DNA from: Methanosuratincolales archaeon
Lineage (GTDB): Archaea > Thermoproteota > Methanomethylicia > Methanomethylicales > Methanomethylicaceae
Length of the DNA stretch: 5,944 nt
Direction of reading: 5' to 3'
NCBI GenBank assembly: GCA_937930465.1
Contig: CALGKV010000109.1
Span: 1-5,944, forward strand
Made by a program: the position numbers and the translations under genes
Shown: one piece after another, positions 5,468 to 5,944 of the stretch
Numbering within the stretch: position 1 is the first letter of the stretch
Layout: every line of letters begins with the position of its first letter
The notes under the pieces: generated by a model
Seen by the model: only the letters and a program-made list of their open reading frames with translations
Database searches by the model: none
Told to the model about the DNA's origin: nothing

Positions 5468-5944
5468 ATGGAGCGCCTCTATCGCGTGAAGGGGCTGCTG
5501 CTGGGGGCATTCTCCCTGGCAGCCTTCCTTTTTATTTGGCAGCTGATAGCTTGGTCGATCAATTCCCCATTCCTGCCCGGACCTTACGAGGTACTCCAGG
5601 CATTCGGCAGGATCTCTACAAAGGGGGACATCGACGGGTATACCCTTTACTCCCACTCTTTGATTAGCGTCTTCAGGGTCCTTCTAGGATTTGGATTCGC
5701 AGGTCTCACGGCAATCCCGCTTGGCGTCTTCATGGGATTGAAGCCCTCGGTCAACAGTCTATCAACTCCAGTAATAGAGCCAATAAGGTTCATACCTCCC
5801 ATCGCTTGGATCCCTCTCTCGATAATACTCCTGAGCGGATTGTGGCGTTACATCTTCCTCATCTGGATAGGGGCTTTCTTCCCAATACTTCTCAATACCA
5901 TAGCTGGAGTGAAGCGCACTTCGCCGGTGCTCGTGGACATGGCA
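5468..5944 (+). CDS. ABC importer permease, NitT/TauT (SsuC/TauC-like) family (partial, C-terminus off the window)
   Basis: This is the membrane channel subunit that pairs with the substrate-binding protein just upstream. The frame is open to the window edge, with 159 codons from ATG 5468. After a basic start (MERLYRVK) comes a first membrane segment (about 9-27). Then follows the family-typical LPGPYEVLQAF (36-46), a linker containing the S-H-S-L-x-S-V-x-R-V-L-x-G pattern, a second segment with PLGVFMGL, the conserved P-x-I-E-P-I-R-F-I-P-P-I-A-W-I-P loop, and further segments. SsuC/TauC proteins are about 250-270 residues, so about 100 are missing; the window stops just before the expected EAA loop that contacts the ATPase. 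GTGA (5459-5462) can serve as ribosome site for ATG 5468; a GTG start at 5459 in the same frame is the alternative. The ATPase gene is expected downstream. Confidence 0.9.
   Translation, partial: MERLYRVKGLLLGAFSLAAFLFIWQLIAWSINSPFLPGPYEVLQAFGRISTKGDIDGYTLYSHSLISVFRVLLGFGFAGLTAIPLGVFMGLKPSVNSLSTPVIEPIRFIPPIAWIPLSIILLSGLWRYIFLIWIGAFFPILLNTIAGVKRTSPVLVDMA

Overview
The window is archaeal DNA with no sign of phage or insertion sequences. The evidence is a split four-subunit-type pyruvate:ferredoxin oxidoreductase in the order gamma-delta-alpha, AT-rich TATA boxes about 25-30 bp before the presumed transcript starts, GGTGA/GGAGG ribosome sites, TTG starts, and two proteins that I recognise (from memory) as belonging to mainly archaeal families, DUF2124 and DUF4443. 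The ferredoxin-dependent enzyme suggests an anaerobe or microaerophile. I cannot place the phylum from this sequence.

Layout. (1) Positions 1-1783, minus strand: porG-porD-porA, tightly overlapping; porA runs off the left edge and porB is expected beyond it. (2) Positions 1939-2564, plus strand: a two-gene operon that I do not recognise, a 143-residue soluble protein and a 65-residue protein with two membrane segments, joined by a 4-base TTGA overlap. (3) Positions 2584-3576, minus strand: an operon of a DUF2124-like protein followed by a gamma-class carbonic anhydrase homologue. It converges on the previous operon with only 19 bp between them. (4) Positions 3577-3778: a divergent control region of about 200 bp with a TATA box on each strand and two inverted repeats at promoter-relevant positions. 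(5) Positions 3779-4414, plus strand: a winged-helix regulator with a DUF4443-like C-terminal domain. (6) Positions 4484-5944, plus strand: a membrane-anchored substrate-binding protein and the start of a permease of the NitT/TauT/SsuABC-type ABC importer family. The window ends inside the permease, and an ATPase gene is expected downstream.

How they may work together. The oxidoreductase interconverts pyruvate + CoA and acetyl-CoA + CO2 with ferredoxin. The nearby carbonic anhydrase homologue could balance CO2 and bicarbonate, although it is in a separate operon. The regulator lies between the DUF2124/carbonic anhydrase operon and the importer, so it could control either side. The importer substrate cannot be read from sequence. 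The parts least explained by known families are the 1939-2564 operon and the divergent control region.
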